25,692 bases of DNA from a virus. Positions 1 through 9,262 of this stretch are shown here, in pieces (the first letter of the stretch is position 1; the number at the start of each line of letters is the position of its first letter). Location: positions 1 to 25,692 of IMG/VR virus record IMGVR_UViG_3300021598_000308; one strand, written 5' to 3'. Under the pieces are notes generated by a model. That model had not been told where the DNA came from. It searched no databases and saw only the letters and a program-made list of their open reading frames with translations. The position numbers and the translations under genes are program-made.

Positions 1-932
1 CAACATACGGAACAATTAATCAAATTTACGTACCAGGATTAGACACTCAAATACAAAGTGCAACAACCACACTAGCAACACAGGTTGCTGTGCCTTTAAT
101 TGCTGCAAACCTATCTGGATTCTATAATTCATACGAGGTATCAATTTTAAGCGGCGGAGTTTGGACAAGACCAGTAAATAGCGCTCCTTACATTGATGTA
201 ATTCTTGTAGGAGGCGGCGGAGGCGGCGGTTGCAGTAACGGTTCAACAAACCACGGAGGCGGCGGAGCAGGACAACTTTTAAGAAGAAAACTAGATATTT
301 CATCTGTTGCAACAGGACAATCAATTCAGATTGGAATTGGAAATGGTGGAACGTGCAACAACCAAGGTGGAAACTCAACATTTGGAACATCAGGACAACC
401 ATTTTACATGGTTGCATACGGCGGAGGAACAACTACTGGTAATGGTCAGTCAGGTTCATGTGGACCTGGAGCAAACAATATTACTGGAATTGGCTCAGGC
501 GGAGGGGGACAAGGACAATACCATAACTCATGGGGTTGTGGTGGTGGCGGCGGCGGAGCAGGCGGAGCTGGTAGAAAGCCTAATATTTGGTTTACAAGCT
601 CTGGAGGATATTCTGGATACAGAGGTGGAAGTCCAGAGTCATCAGAGGGTTCATCAGGTGGTGCCCCAGGTGCAGCAAACGGTAACGATTCTGGAAATAG
701 ATCTCAAGGCGGAGAAGGTGGTCCAGGGTTATATGGACTTGCTGGAGGCGGCGGAGGTTCGGGAAGAGGCGTAGGTGGACCAGGTTCTGCTGGCGGAGGA
801 GTTGGTCACGGAGATCACCTCGGAACTCCAAGAGCAGATGCAAGACCTAACTCAGGTTCTGGCGGCGGCGGAGGCGGCGGTAACACAGGTGGCTCAGGTA
901 TTTGTAAAATTACTTATTACCTTAAGTCATAA
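1..932 (+). CDS. Glycine-rich tail fibre/adhesin protein, 5' partial
   Basis: The reading frame is open from the left edge (first full codon at position 3), so the ATG-like start near 90 (a GTG) is probably internal and the gene begins outside the window. About 310 residues are visible. After a short N-terminal part that resembles a fibre shaft end, most of the protein is Gly-rich, with runs of five to seven glycines separated by short Ser/Asn/Gln-containing segments. It ends in a hydrophobic strand, GICKITYYLKS. This build is known from phage adhesins and glycine-rich tail proteins, in which polyglycine strands pack together and loops bind the receptor. It is followed 26 bp later by another small tail-like gene on the same strand. 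Receptor binding is inferred. I am fairly sure it is a structural or adhesin protein, not of the exact role. Confidence 0.7.
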   Translation, partial: TYGTINQIYVPGLDTQIQSATTTLATQVAVPLIAANLSGFYNSYEVSILSGGVWTRPVNSAPYIDVILVGGGGGGGCSNGSTNHGGGGAGQLLRRKLDISSVATGQSIQIGIGNGGTCNNQGGNSTFGTSGQPFYMVAYGGGTTTGNGQSGSCGPGANNITGIGSGGGGQGQYHNSWGCGGGGGGAGGAGRKPNIWFTSSGGYSGYRGGSPESSEGSSGGAPGAANGNDSGNRSQGGEGGPGLYGLAGGGGGSGRGVGGPGSAGGGVGHGDHLGTPRADARPNSGSGGGGGGGNTGGSGICKITYYLKS

Positions 933-958
933 TAATTAAGAAATAAAAGGAGAATAAA

Positions 959-1396
959 ATGCCAGTATCAATGACACCACAGGCTGTAACACCATCTTTG
1001 TGGACATATACATATCTTCAAGCTCCAATAAATGGGCAAGGATATACATACTTTAATATTCCAGTTGAATATTCAGATAAAGGAACAATCAACGCTGGAG
1101 GAACAGCAACTTGCGATCTTTCAGCAGCAGGAGTTTTTAGAATTAATGCTAATGGAAACTTAACAGTTGTTTTTTCAAATTATCCATCTACAGCAAAAGC
1201 AGCATTTTGGCAAGTAGAAATTAAAGCTGGAGGCTCATATGCAATCACATGGCCTGGATCAATTAAGTGGGATGGTGGAGGAGCAGCAAACGTTGCACCA
1301 CTTCTATCAACAAACACAACACTTCTAAACTTCTATACAAGAGACGGTGGAACAACCGTTTATGGCGGATACGCATTCGCTGATTTATTCGTTTAA
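959..1396 (+). CDS. Small tail-fibre-tip-like protein of unknown function
   Basis: This encodes 145 residues from ATG, with a good ribosome binding site (AAAGGAG, 947-953 region) just upstream. There is no signal peptide or membrane segment. The sequence looks all-beta. The second half has WPGSIKWDGG followed by a stretch of Ala/Pro/Leu/Ser, then FYTRDGGTTVYGGYAF near the end. That pattern (a Trp-Pro strand, then a terminal strand with Gly-Gly and Tyr-Gly) is familiar from C-terminal domains of phage tail and base-plate proteins in environmental phages. It lies between a Gly-rich adhesin and a small chaperone-like gene. A role at the tail tip or fibre is inferred from context and composition; no enzyme motif is seen. 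Confidence 0.55.
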   Translation: MPVSMTPQAVTPSLWTYTYLQAPINGQGYTYFNIPVEYSDKGTINAGGTATCDLSAAGVFRINANGNLTVVFSNYPSTAKAAFWQVEIKAGGSYAITWPGSIKWDGGGAANVAPLLSTNTTLLNFYTRDGGTTVYGGYAFADLFV

Positions 1397-1418
1397 TAAC
1401 TAATTTAAAAGGGGCAAA

Positions 1419-1862
1419 ATGTACGCAATAGTTGAAAATAATAAGGTAGTTAGTGTTGGAGAACTGGCAATCCTATTCCCTGCTACCTCATTTCCATCTA
1501 ATGGCGAATATGGAGATTTCTTTTTAGAGAATAATGTTAAAGAAGTAATTCAAGATATTGATTTTAATCCAAGCAATGAAAGACTGATTTTTTGTGACCC
1601 ATACATAGATAATAATAAAGTTTATGTTGTAAAGAAGGAAACTCTTTCTGATGATTACAAAAAGCAAGAGCTTCTTGCACACATTGAATTTGAACTAATT
1701 TCAACAGAAGGATTAGATACTAAAGAAGATCTTTCTTCCGCTCACAAGCAAGCCTGGGCAAATTACAGAGACAAGCTAGAACTTTTAAAAGAATATTCAA
1801 GTATTTCAGAAATAACATGGCCAGAAAAGCCAGTTGTTTATGGTGGAACAGGAGATAATTAA
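1419..1862 (+). CDS. Putative tail-fibre assembly chaperone-like protein
   Basis: This encodes 147 residues from ATG with a purine-rich site (AAAAGGGG) upstream. The N-terminus reads YAIVENNKVVSVGEL, then LFPATSFP, an opening seen in many short phage proteins encoded beside tail-fibre genes. The middle is acidic and the C-terminal half (about residues 80-135) looks helical: KKQELLAHIEFEL, then HKQAWANYRDKL. It closes with a WPEKP motif. Short proteins with a beta N-terminus, a helical C-terminus and a terminal W-P-x-x-P motif are often annotated as tail-fibre assembly proteins or DUF4376-like. Its stop is followed at once by the TTG start of the next gene, so the two are probably translationally coupled. 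The chaperone role is inferred. Confidence 0.5.
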   Translation: MYAIVENNKVVSVGELAILFPATSFPSNGEYGDFFLENNVKEVIQDIDFNPSNERLIFCDPYIDNNKVYVVKKETLSDDYKKQELLAHIEFELISTEGLDTKEDLSSAHKQAWANYRDKLELLKEYSSISEITWPEKPVVYGGTGDN

Positions 1863-2579
1863 TTGCTACCTAATGCACGCTCAATGTTTCGTAGAGCAAG
1901 ATTTACCACTGTTGGTCTTCGTCTTCATCTAGATGCTTCTCTTCCTGCCACATGTATTAGAGACGGATCTAATTTTGTTTCAGCATGGAATGATAAATCT
2001 GGAGCTGGAAGACATATGGTGCAGGCAACACAAGCAAACAAGCCTCAATTTTTAGCAACTGGCCTAGGCGGCCTTGGAGCATTACAATTTGATGGTTCAG
2101 ATGACTTTATGACATTTTCCGATCAAACACTTGCTTATATTGCAGGAAAATCATTTACAATTATATATGTTGCCTCAAAGCCAGCAAACAATAACACATG
2201 GATTTTTGGTGGAACAAACACGGGAACTAGAACAAATTTATTTGCAGGAAACTTAACATCTAATACGCATAGAATTGGATTCTATAATGATGACCAGGGA
2301 TCTATTGTTACTGCAGCAGCATCAGGAACTACAGAAATTTACACTTTAGTTTACGATTTAACAAATAATCAACGAACCGTAAGAAGAAATAGAGTAGAAG
2401 TCTCTCGTGCAGTCGCTGGAGGATCAGTTTCATCAATGACAGGACAGGCTATCGGCAGATATGTTTCCAGCTACGGAAATTTTAAAATTGGAGAATTTCT
2501 AATTTATGATAGAGCCTTACAGTTTGCTGAGTATGAAACTGTTGAAAAGGATCTAATGTCGAAATGGTCTATAATCTAA
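1863..2579 (+). CDS. LamG/ConA-like lectin-fold tail protein
   Basis: This encodes 238 residues. The TTG start follows the previous stop directly, with AGGAGA at about 1849-1854 as ribosome binding site; no ATG in the frame suits better. The protein is one concanavalin-like jelly-roll domain. It opens with LRLHLDAS, then SAWNDKSGAGRHMVQ, then ALQFDGSDDFM, and ends in IGEFLIYDRAL followed by a short helix, EYETVEKDLMSKW. These blocks (LDAS, WNDKSG, FDGxDD, E-x-x-x-YDRAL) are the hallmarks of LamG-like laminin_G_3 domains found in phage tail and secreted adhesive proteins. Carbohydrate binding at the host surface is a reasonable inference. The ligand cannot be read from the sequence. Confidence 0.75.
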   Translation: MLPNARSMFRRARFTTVGLRLHLDASLPATCIRDGSNFVSAWNDKSGAGRHMVQATQANKPQFLATGLGGLGALQFDGSDDFMTFSDQTLAYIAGKSFTIIYVASKPANNNTWIFGGTNTGTRTNLFAGNLTSNTHRIGFYNDDQGSIVTAAASGTTEIYTLVYDLTNNQRTVRRNRVEVSRAVAGGSVSSMTGQAIGRYVSSYGNFKIGEFLIYDRALQFAEYETVEKDLMSKWSII

Positions 2580-2593
2580 GGAGGGTTTAGTAA

Positions 2594-4969
2594 ATGTCAT
2601 ATGCTCCAATTAGATTCGCTGGTCCTTCATTAATACCATCATATCCCGCAAAAATTTATACAGCAGTTTCTCCAATAATTATCAAAGAATTTACTGTAAC
2701 TAACTTTAGCTCATCTACTCTTCCATTCAGCATATTTTTGCTTGGTGAAAATGGAGATCAAGTATTAAATCTTTATAATGTAAACAGATCAAGCCTTGAC
2801 CCATATACTCTTTATGGAAATGTAAATGTACCAAATAATACAACTTTAAGACTAGAGCATTCTTTAATTTTGGCTGCAGGAGAATCAATTGCAGCTGTTA
2901 CAACAACCCCAAACTGCTACTCACTAACCATATCTGGAGTAGATATGTCTGGAACTTTATCTGGCGGAACAGGTAGCGGAGGAACTACTGGTGCTACAGG
3001 AGCAGGTTATTCAGATGTCACATCTATTACCTCTGTTCAAGTAAGCAATGGATTAAAAGTATTTTATGTAAATAATAGCGGAGCTTATACAGCAGGACAA
3101 AGAGTTCGTGTTATTAATCCTTTAAATGTTTCAACATATGTAGAAGGTGTTATTACTCAAGTTGTAAAAAACGTAAGCATATCTGTAAGCGTTGATACAA
3201 AAAACGGATCTGGAACTCTGTCAGAGTGGACATTTGCCGTAGTTGGAAATCCAGGAACCCCTGGAGCCATAGGAGCAACAGGACCAACAGGCGCAGCAGG
3301 CGCAAACGGAACATCAGGTACAACGGGCCCAACAGGTGCCACAGGCGCAACGGGACAATCTTTACAATTGCAAGGAACAGTTGCATCCGTAGGAGACTTG
3401 CCAACATTAGGCGGCTTAGGTATGGTGTACCTAGTTTCATCTACAAATGAATTATATATTTGGAATGGTGTTGCATGGGTTAATGGAGGAAAATTTCAAG
3501 GTCCTACTGGACCAACAGGATCAACAGGTCCTACAGGTTTAACAGGATCAACAGGTCCCACTGGCGCAGCTGGAAGATCAATTAATATTAAAGGCACAAA
3601 AGCAGATGTTGCATCTTTACCTTCATCGGGAAATGTAAGTGGAGATTCATGGATTGTATTAACAGATTTACATCTTTATGTTTGGGATGGATCAACATGG
3701 ATTGATGCAGGACAATTTCAGGGCCCAACAGGAGCAACTGGTCCAGCAACAATAGCAGTTGGAACAACAACCTCTACAGGTCCAACAGGAAATCCATCAG
3801 TTACAAATTCTGGAACAGCACAAGATGCAGTTCTTGATTTTGTTCTTAAGCAAGGGCCAACAGGGCCAACAGGTCCAACAGGCGCAGCCGCAGCAATAAC
3901 AATAGGAACCGTTACATCAACAGGACCTACAGGAACAGTTTCTATAACAAATGTTGGAACACCAGAATCTGCACAATTAAATTTTGTTCTTAAGCAAGGC
4001 CCAACAGGAGCAACAGGACCAGCAGGACCAACAAGTATTGCAATTGGAACTATAACAGAAACTGGCCCAGACGGAGCTTCAGGAATTATAAACTCTGGAA
4101 CAACTACAGATTTAGTTCTTAACTTTACTTTAAAAAGAGGCGCAACAGGAGCAACAGGACCCACTGGCGCAACTGGAGCAGCAAGCACAGAGGTAGGGCC
4201 AGCAGGAGCCACAGGCCCAACAGGACCTACAGGTGCAACTGGAACCGCAGGCGCAGACGGAACTGGAGTTTCTATTCTAGGCTCCTATACATCATTAGCT
4301 GCATTACAAACAGCACACCCTTCAGGAATGACTGGAGATGCGTATTTAGTCAACGGCGAACTGTATGTTTGGGCAGGATCACAATGGACTAATGTTGGAA
4401 ATATTTCAGGTCCAACAGGAGCCACAGGTCCAACAGGAGCCACAGGAGCAGGCGCAACAGGCCCAACTGGACCTACAGGTGCCAATGGATCTAGCATAGT
4501 GGGCCCAACTGGACCCACTGGAACAGCAGGTGCAACAGGACCTACAGGTGCAACAGGCGCCACAGGTGCTACTGGGTTTGGGGAAACAGGCCCAACAGGA
4601 CCAACTGGCCCATCTGGCGGACCAACTGGACCGACAGGACCGACAGGAGCAAGTATTACGGCTAACTTTATTGTAACAAGCCCAGCGGGAGGAAGTTATA
4701 CAATAGATGGCGCTTCAGGAAATCCAACATTAACATTATTAAGAGGTCACACTTATGTATTTACGGTAAATGCCCAAGGACACCCTTTCTGGCTTCAAAC
4801 AACTTCTGGAGCATATAACTCTGCAAACACATACTCGACTGGTGTAATAAATGGTGGAGAAGATGTAGGAGGAATTACATTTACAGTTCCATTGAATGCT
4901 CCAAATGCTTTATATTATATTTGTCAATTCCATCCAAGCATGAACGGAATCATAACCATAATCGGTTAA
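2594..4969 (+). CDS. Collagen-like tail fibre protein with C-terminal cupredoxin-like domain
   Basis: This encodes 791 residues from ATG, with a strong ribosome binding site (AAGGAGGG, 8 nt spacing). Residues 1 to about 130 form a probable beta-rich attachment domain. From about residue 220 there are blocks of Gly-X-Y triplets dominated by GPT, GAT and GST. These alternate with three copies of a 50-residue module ending in a (Y/W)-x-G-x-x-W motif, and three copies of a 45-residue module ending in LxFxLK(Q/R)G. The last 100 residues are a cupredoxin-like domain with H730, C777, H780 and M783. Bacterial and phage collagen-like proteins form trimeric fibres, so this is likely a fibre or side fibre. 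Thr in the Y position of the triplets is a known glycosylation site in Bacillus BclA. The glycosyltransferase gene that follows suggests the same here, which is inference. Confidence 0.85.
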   Translation: MSYAPIRFAGPSLIPSYPAKIYTAVSPIIIKEFTVTNFSSSTLPFSIFLLGENGDQVLNLYNVNRSSLDPYTLYGNVNVPNNTTLRLEHSLILAAGESIAAVTTTPNCYSLTISGVDMSGTLSGGTGSGGTTGATGAGYSDVTSITSVQVSNGLKVFYVNNSGAYTAGQRVRVINPLNVSTYVEGVITQVVKNVSISVSVDTKNGSGTLSEWTFAVVGNPGTPGAIGATGPTGAAGANGTSGTTGPTGATGATGQSLQLQGTVASVGDLPTLGGLGMVYLVSSTNELYIWNGVAWVNGGKFQGPTGPTGSTGPTGLTGSTGPTGAAGRSINIKGTKADVASLPSSGNVSGDSWIVLTDLHLYVWDGSTWIDAGQFQGPTGATGPATIAVGTTTSTGPTGNPSVTNSGTAQDAVLDFVLKQGPTGPTGPTGAAAAITIGTVTSTGPTGTVSITNVGTPESAQLNFVLKQGPTGATGPAGPTSIAIGTITETGPDGASGIINSGTTTDLVLNFTLKRGATGATGPTGATGAASTEVGPAGATGPTGPTGATGTAGADGTGVSILGSYTSLAALQTAHPSGMTGDAYLVNGELYVWAGSQWTNVGNISGPTGATGPTGATGAGATGPTGPTGANGSSIVGPTGPTGTAGATGPTGATGATGATGFGETGPTGPTGPSGGPTGPTGPTGASITANFIVTSPAGGSYTIDGASGNPTLTLLRGHTYVFTVNAQGHPFWLQTTSGAYNSANTYSTGVINGGEDVGGITFTVPLNAPNALYYICQFHPSMNGIITIIG
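3746..4140 (+). repeat. Three copies of a 45-residue fibre module separated by GPT triplets
   Basis: Three units start near 3746, 3890 and 4029. Each has the plan IxxGTxTxTGPxG, then xxNxGTxxxxxLxFxLK, then a collagen-like block. They differ at many positions but keep the spacing, so they are old internal duplications. Such units are common spacers in collagen-like phage fibres. Confidence 0.75.
4661..4966 (+). other. Cupredoxin-like domain, copy 1
   Basis: These are about residues 690-791 of the first collagen-like protein. The domain has the strand pattern [16 protein letters not shown], then GHPFWL (H730), then a Gly-rich loop, then FTVPLNAP and [12 protein letters not shown] (C777, H780, M783). 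One His, then C-x2-H-x2-M, is the order of type 1 copper ligands in plastocyanin-like proteins, although plastocyanin itself has C-x2-H-x4-M. Metal binding is inferred, not shown. Confidence 0.7.
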
Positions 4970-4996
4970 TGATTATATCCTAAAACAGGGAAATAA

Positions 4997-6067
4997 ATGA
5001 AAATAGCAGTATACACAATTGCTTTAAATGAAGAGCAATTTGTTGAAAGATGGTATGAATCTGTTAAAGATGCTGACTATATTTTAATTGCCGATACTGG
5101 ATCAACAGATAAAACCGTAGAGATAGCTAAATCACTTGGAATAAATGTATTCCAAATATCAATAAACCCCTGGCGATTTGATGATGCTAGAAATGCGGCT
5201 TTATCTTTAGTTCCATCCGACATTGATTATTGTATATCCCTTGATATGGACGAAGTTTTATCAGAAGGTTGGAGAAAAGAATTAGAGTCTTTAGAAGGAA
5301 CTAATGTAACTAGACCAATACACACACTTGTTAGCCACATATCAAAAATTGAAGACGAAGGTCTAGAATTTGATGCATTAAGAATGCATGCTAGACATGG
5401 GCACAGATGGAAATTTCCAATTCACGAATCTGTTTCTTTTTATGGAATAGAAGAAGTAAGAAAAAAGATTAATGTAAAAATATATCATCTTCCAGATAAT
5501 ACTAAATCTAGAGGACAATATCTTCCGCTTTTAGAAATGGCAGCAAAAGAAGATCCTGCTAGTGATAGATGTGCACACTATTATGCAAGAGAATTATTTT
5601 TTCACGCTAGATACAATGAGGCAGCAGAAGAATTTAAAAGACATTTATCTTTGCCTTCAGCATTTTGGAAACCAGAAAGATCTGAGTCTATGCGATATAT
5701 AGCTAAATGCGATCCACAAAGTTCAGAGTTTTGGCTAAGGCAAGCAATTCAAGAATGTCCAGAAAGAAGAGAGCCGTACGTAGACTTGGCTCAATACTTT
5801 TATGAAAGACAAGACTGGATCAAGGTTAAAGAATATGCAAGCCTTGCATTAAACATAAAAGAAAAATACTTAGATTATTTTTGTGAAGCAGATGCATGGG
5901 GGTGGAAACCTCACGATCTTCTAGCTTTAGCTAGCTATAATTTAGGGTTTTACGAAGAGGCTTCAAAGCATGGAGAGATAGCAGTTTCTTTATGTGATGA
6001 TCAAAGATTGCACGATAATCTAGGCTTTTATCATGCCGCTCAGAATCGTGAAAGTGGTATAATTTAA
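4997..6067 (+). CDS. Family 2 glycosyltransferase with C-terminal TPR-like helices
   Basis: This encodes 356 residues from ATG with a modest purine site (CAGGGA) upstream. The N-terminal 180 residues are a GT-A fold: ALNEE at 9-13, [10 protein letters not shown] at 31-40 (nucleotide-sugar binding), [13 protein letters not shown] at 57-69 and the metal-binding DxD as LDMDE at 82-86. From about 185 to 345 the protein is helical with TPR-like repeats, for example [20 protein letters not shown] and later [16 protein letters not shown]. There is no signal peptide or membrane segment, so it acts in the host cytoplasm. GT2-TPR proteins include peptide and protein glycosyltransferases such as SunS-like enzymes. 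Its place between two Thr-rich collagen-like fibre genes suggests that the fibres are its substrate. Host-wall modification or glycosylation of another virion protein is the alternative. The enzyme class is firm; the substrate is inferred. Confidence 0.85.
   Translation: MKIAVYTIALNEEQFVERWYESVKDADYILIADTGSTDKTVEIAKSLGINVFQISINPWRFDDARNAALSLVPSDIDYCISLDMDEVLSEGWRKELESLEGTNVTRPIHTLVSHISKIEDEGLEFDALRMHARHGHRWKFPIHESVSFYGIEEVRKKINVKIYHLPDNTKSRGQYLPLLEMAAKEDPASDRCAHYYARELFFHARYNEAAEEFKRHLSLPSAFWKPERSESMRYIAKCDPQSSEFWLRQAIQECPERREPYVDLAQYFYERQDWIKVKEYASLALNIKEKYLDYFCEADAWGWKPHDLLALASYNLGFYEEASKHGEIAVSLCDDQRLHDNLGFYHAAQNRESGII
6055..6063 (+). promoter_or_regulatory. Extended -10 promoter for a leaderless start
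   Basis: TGGTATAAT lies inside the 3' end of the glycosyltransferase gene, with a perfect TATAAT at 6058-6063. The ATG of the next gene is at 6070, seven bases after the -10, where transcription would be expected to begin. There is no ribosome binding site between. The -35 region is poor. Confidence 0.55.
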
Positions 6068-6069
6068 AA

Positions 6070-7389
6070 ATGCCAAGCAACTTAACGCCAAAAAACTTTA
6101 GGTATCCGACGCTAGATATGTCACCAGATATCCCTAGAGATTTGGGTTATTTGGCTCAAGATATCGACGACTATTTAACAGCAAATCCAGGACCAACGGG
6201 CCCAACAGGTCCAACGGGTCCTACAGGTGCCACAGGCGCAGACAGCACAGTCGCAGGCCCACAAGGCCCAACAGGTGCACAAGGTACAACAGGCCCTACG
6301 GGCGCTACGGGCGCAGACAGCACAGTTGCAGGACCACAAGGACCAACAGGCGCACAAGGTCCAACAGGCCCTACGGGCGCTACGGGCGCAGACAGCACAG
6401 TTGCAGGACCACAAGGACCAACAGGCGCACAAGGTCCAACAGGCGCAACAGGAGCTACAGGAACTGGCGTTACTATTTTAGGAACCTATCCAACTGTTTC
6501 AGCATTACAATTAGCACATCCAACAGCAAATCCAGGCGACGCTTATTTAATTAATGGAGATCTATATGTTTGGGATGACGTTAATGATGAATGGGACAAT
6601 GTCGGAAATATTCAGGGACCTCAAGGAACAGTAGGTGCCGCTGGTCCAACAGGTGCAACAGGCGCTACAGGCGCAACGGGTGCCACAGGCGCAGACAGCA
6701 CAGTCGCAGGCCCACAAGGCCCAACAGGTGCACAAGGGGCAACGGGAGCGACGGGGAATACGGGTGCTACAGGACTTTCTGGCGGAATAACATTAACAGT
6801 AACAAATTCTGGCTCTGGGTCATATGTTATAAATGGATCAAATAATCCAACATTATCTTTTATTAGAGGACATCGTTATGTAATTAATGTAAGTGCAACA
6901 GGGCATCCGTTTTGGATTCAAACTATTTCGGGAGCTTACAGCGCAGGTAATATATATAACAATAGCGGTTTATCAAATAACGGAACTGATAGCGGAACAA
7001 TTATATTTGAAGTTCCATTTGATGCTCCACAATTATACTATGCGTGTCAATATCATTCTTCAATGGCAGGAGCAATTACTGTTTCTAATTTAGGTCCCAC
7101 AGGTGCTACAGGAACAAATGGTGCCGCAGGTGCCACAGGGGCAACTGGAGCGACGGGTGCCACGGGAGCAACTCCAACTATTGCAGATGGTTCTATCACA
7201 AATGCTAAACTTGTAAACTCATCTATTACAGTAAATGGGTCCGCAGTAGCACTTGGAGGATCTGTAACTGTTGCTGCAACAGCATATTCAAATGGAACAA
7301 ATACGGCAAACTCAAATAAAATATTTTATAACAACACTGGCACTCCACCATCTGGAACTGCAGCAGGCGATTTATATGTCTTCTACTAG
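6070..7389 (+). CDS. Second collagen-like tail fibre protein with internal cupredoxin-like domain
   Basis: This encodes 439 residues from ATG. No ribosome binding site is visible; an extended -10 box ends six bases upstream, so a leaderless transcript is likely. Residues 1-38 ([19 protein letters not shown]) are an attachment-like segment. Collagen-like GPT triplets follow, including a 25-residue unit ([17 protein letters not shown]...) repeated in tandem and once more later. One 50-residue W module ([14 protein letters not shown]... LYVWDD) closely matches the third copy in the first fibre. Residues 238-341 are a cupredoxin-like domain with H279, C326, H329 and M332. Another collagen block follows, then a C-terminal beta segment. 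The protein is a paralogue of the 2594-4969 product with the cupredoxin moved from the end to the middle. It is a likely glycosylation target of the upstream enzyme, which is inference. Confidence 0.83.
   Translation: MPSNLTPKNFRYPTLDMSPDIPRDLGYLAQDIDDYLTANPGPTGPTGPTGPTGATGADSTVAGPQGPTGAQGTTGPTGATGADSTVAGPQGPTGAQGPTGPTGATGADSTVAGPQGPTGAQGPTGATGATGTGVTILGTYPTVSALQLAHPTANPGDAYLINGDLYVWDDVNDEWDNVGNIQGPQGTVGAAGPTGATGATGATGATGADSTVAGPQGPTGAQGATGATGNTGATGLSGGITLTVTNSGSGSYVINGSNNPTLSFIRGHRYVINVSATGHPFWIQTISGAYSAGNIYNNSGLSNNGTDSGTIIFEVPFDAPQLYYACQYHSSMAGAITVSNLGPTGATGTNGAAGATGATGATGATGATPTIADGSITNAKLVNSSITVNGSAVALGGSVTVAATAYSNGTNTANSNKIFYNNTGTPPSGTAAGDLYVFY
6238..6462 (+). repeat. Tandem 75-bp collagen-coding repeat
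   Basis: The segment beginning GCAGACAGCACAGT recurs at 6238, 6313 and 6388, an exact period of 75 bp (25 codons). Units two and three are almost identical in DNA for their first two thirds. A further copy starts at 6691. The low divergence implies recent slippage or recombination, so the copy number may vary between related phages. Confidence 0.85.
6781..7092 (+). other. Cupredoxin-like domain, copy 2
   Basis: These are residues 238-341 of the second collagen-like protein. The domain shares with copy 1 the blocks [24 protein letters not shown] (H279), FEVPFDAP and [12 protein letters not shown] (C326, H329, M332). All four putative ligands are kept while surrounding residues differ, which argues for selection on the site. 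Confidence 0.7.
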
Positions 7390-7397
7390 GAATACAG

Positions 7398-9248
7398 ATG
7401 ACTTTAAAAATATATGATGGAACTGACTGGAAGACACAAAGATCATTAAAATTTTATAATGGTTCTGCCTGGTCAACAGCTAAACAAGCCTGGATATTTA
7501 ATGGTAGTTCATGGGCAATTACTTATCCAGAATTCCCAAGTTCTTCAGCAAACCCATCTATAACTGTATCCTCTGGGACAAACGGAAGAATTGGTTGTAC
7601 ATATAGCACAACAGTAGGCTCTTGGAACGCAGACGATGCATATGCTCCAACATCATACACTTATCAGTGGACAAGATCAGGCGTAGATATATCAGGAGCA
7701 ACAGCATCCACATATACAACAACAGCATCTGATGCAGATAAAACAATTGGAGTTAAGGTAAAAGCTATCAACCAAAGAGGCGAGACAACAACTTCAGCAA
7801 CTACAGGAATTACAATGCTTCCATTTGTAAGCTCTTTGTCTGCTACAAACACAACACAATCTGTCTCGGCCCCAACAGTTACTTTTAACGTATCTAATTT
7901 AACTTATAGCGGAAGCTGGACAGCTGTTTCAAATGCTACTACTTATGAAACTACTTATGGAGGAACTGCAGGAGCGCCTTCTGTAAATATAGGAGCAAGA
8001 ACATTTTCTGGATCTGGAACAGCAGGATCAGCCTCTTTTTCTGTAAGAGCTGTTAATACAAATAGAATAGTGTCTTTAAGTTGGACGGCAGCTGTCGGAG
8101 CAGTCTCGTATGACATATATGTAAACGGATCTTTATATACAAATACTGGAAATACTTTGACTAGTTTTACTTACAATCCTCCAGATGATAACTCTAGAAC
8201 ATATATTGTTTATCCACGAACATCTACAACTCAAGGGTACGGATCAAATCAACCTTCAGTTGCAGCTGCCGCAACATATTCTACATATGGAACAGGAAGC
8301 GGAACTCTTGTTCAGCCAAACGCAACTTCGCCAACATCAGCATCGTCTTCTATAAGCCAAACAAGCTTTTTTGTTTCTTGGTCTGGAGCAACAAATGCAA
8401 CAAAATACAGAATATATTGGGTAAGTCAATCTAACTGGACGGGAGACCCTACTGTTTCTTACGATGCAGAAACAACAAATACTTCAGTAACGTTTACTTC
8501 AAACTTTAATCCTGGAACAACGTATTATGCATACATTTCTGCATCAGGAGATAATAACGTATGGACTCCATACGGAGCATATAAAACTTCTGCAACTGTT
8601 GCATATCCAGCACCAGGAACGCCTTCTCCGTCCACATCTAGCGTTACTTCTACATCATTTAATATTTCATGGAGTGCAACAACTTATACAGATAGCTACA
8701 GGGTCTGGGTCGGTACTTCAAGCGGAGGAAATAACATAGTAAATACAAGCACAACATCAACCTCTTATTCAGTAACTGGACTATCTAATAGCACAACATA
8801 CTATGTCACAATTACTGGATATGGAAGTAATTATGGCGGATATGGAAGTGATGGAACAACATCAGCAACAACACTTGCCCAACCAGGATTTATTAACTCG
8901 GCTCCAACTGTTCAATTTGAAAGAACTGCTTCAGTCATTAAATGGGGTATAGACAACCCATCAAGCACCTCTTATGGCGGATCTTTAAACCTTGTAGGTG
9001 TTTACTGGGAAGTTAGAACTGCGGCAGGCGGAGGAACACTAGTTGGTAATGGTACTAAAAACTTTACTACTTCTTACAATACAGCTACCACAGTCAACGG
9101 ATATTACTGGCACTATCTGGTTAGATCTAACGGAACTGTGCCAGATGTTCCATACAGCGCAAGTTCTAGATATTTAAGATGTCAATTATATGGAACTGAC
9201 TCAAATACTGGAGCCACAGTTAATGGCCCATTTTCTAGTTGGCTATAA
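7398..9248 (+). CDS. Ig/fibronectin type III repeat minor tail protein
   Basis: This encodes 616 residues from ATG, eight bases after the preceding stop, with a weak AGGAA site. Residues 1-48 hold three short repeats of the form (I/F)-(Y/F)-(D/N)-G-(T/S)-x-W (IYDGTDW, FYNGSAW, IFNGSSW), typical of the N-terminus of actinophage minor tail proteins. Residues 50-135 look like an Ig-like domain (YTYQWTRSGVDISGATAS...). Two or three FN3-like domains follow, with motifs such as VSLSWTAAVGAVSYDIYVNG, FFVSWSGATNATKYRIYW and FNISWSATTYTDSYRVWVG, each about 85-100 residues. The C-terminal 120 residues are beta-rich and unassigned. FN3 and Ig repeats on phage virions are thought to mediate weak attachment to cell-surface carbohydrate. 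There is no signal peptide. Confidence 0.8.
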   Translation: MTLKIYDGTDWKTQRSLKFYNGSAWSTAKQAWIFNGSSWAITYPEFPSSSANPSITVSSGTNGRIGCTYSTTVGSWNADDAYAPTSYTYQWTRSGVDISGATASTYTTTASDADKTIGVKVKAINQRGETTTSATTGITMLPFVSSLSATNTTQSVSAPTVTFNVSNLTYSGSWTAVSNATTYETTYGGTAGAPSVNIGARTFSGSGTAGSASFSVRAVNTNRIVSLSWTAAVGAVSYDIYVNGSLYTNTGNTLTSFTYNPPDDNSRTYIVYPRTSTTQGYGSNQPSVAAAATYSTYGTGSGTLVQPNATSPTSASSSISQTSFFVSWSGATNATKYRIYWVSQSNWTGDPTVSYDAETTNTSVTFTSNFNPGTTYYAYISASGDNNVWTPYGAYKTSATVAYPAPGTPSPSTSSVTSTSFNISWSATTYTDSYRVWVGTSSGGNNIVNTSTTSTSYSVTGLSNSTTYYVTITGYGSNYGGYGSDGTTSATTLAQPGFINSAPTVQFERTASVIKWGIDNPSSTSYGGSLNLVGVYWEVRTAAGGGTLVGNGTKNFTTSYNTATTVNGYYWHYLVRSNGTVPDVPYSASSRYLRCQLYGTDSNTGATVNGPFSSWL

Positions 9249-9262
9249 CAGGAGAATATGGT

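Noticed and set aside
180-900. Gly-coding GGC/GGA repeats as a CRISPR array or DNA repeat locus
   Set aside because: The spacing is irregular, the pattern follows codons, and the frame stays open; it is protein composition.
3157-4563. Long open frames on the minus strand opposite the collagen-like genes
   Set aside because: They are Pro/Val/Ala-repeat translations of the GPT triplets read backwards, with no ribosome binding sites; they are shadows of the fibre genes.
9239-9262. TTG start for the small gene at 9239
   Set aside because: The ATG at 9263 has AGGAGA with proper spacing; the TTG has no site and overlaps the previous gene.
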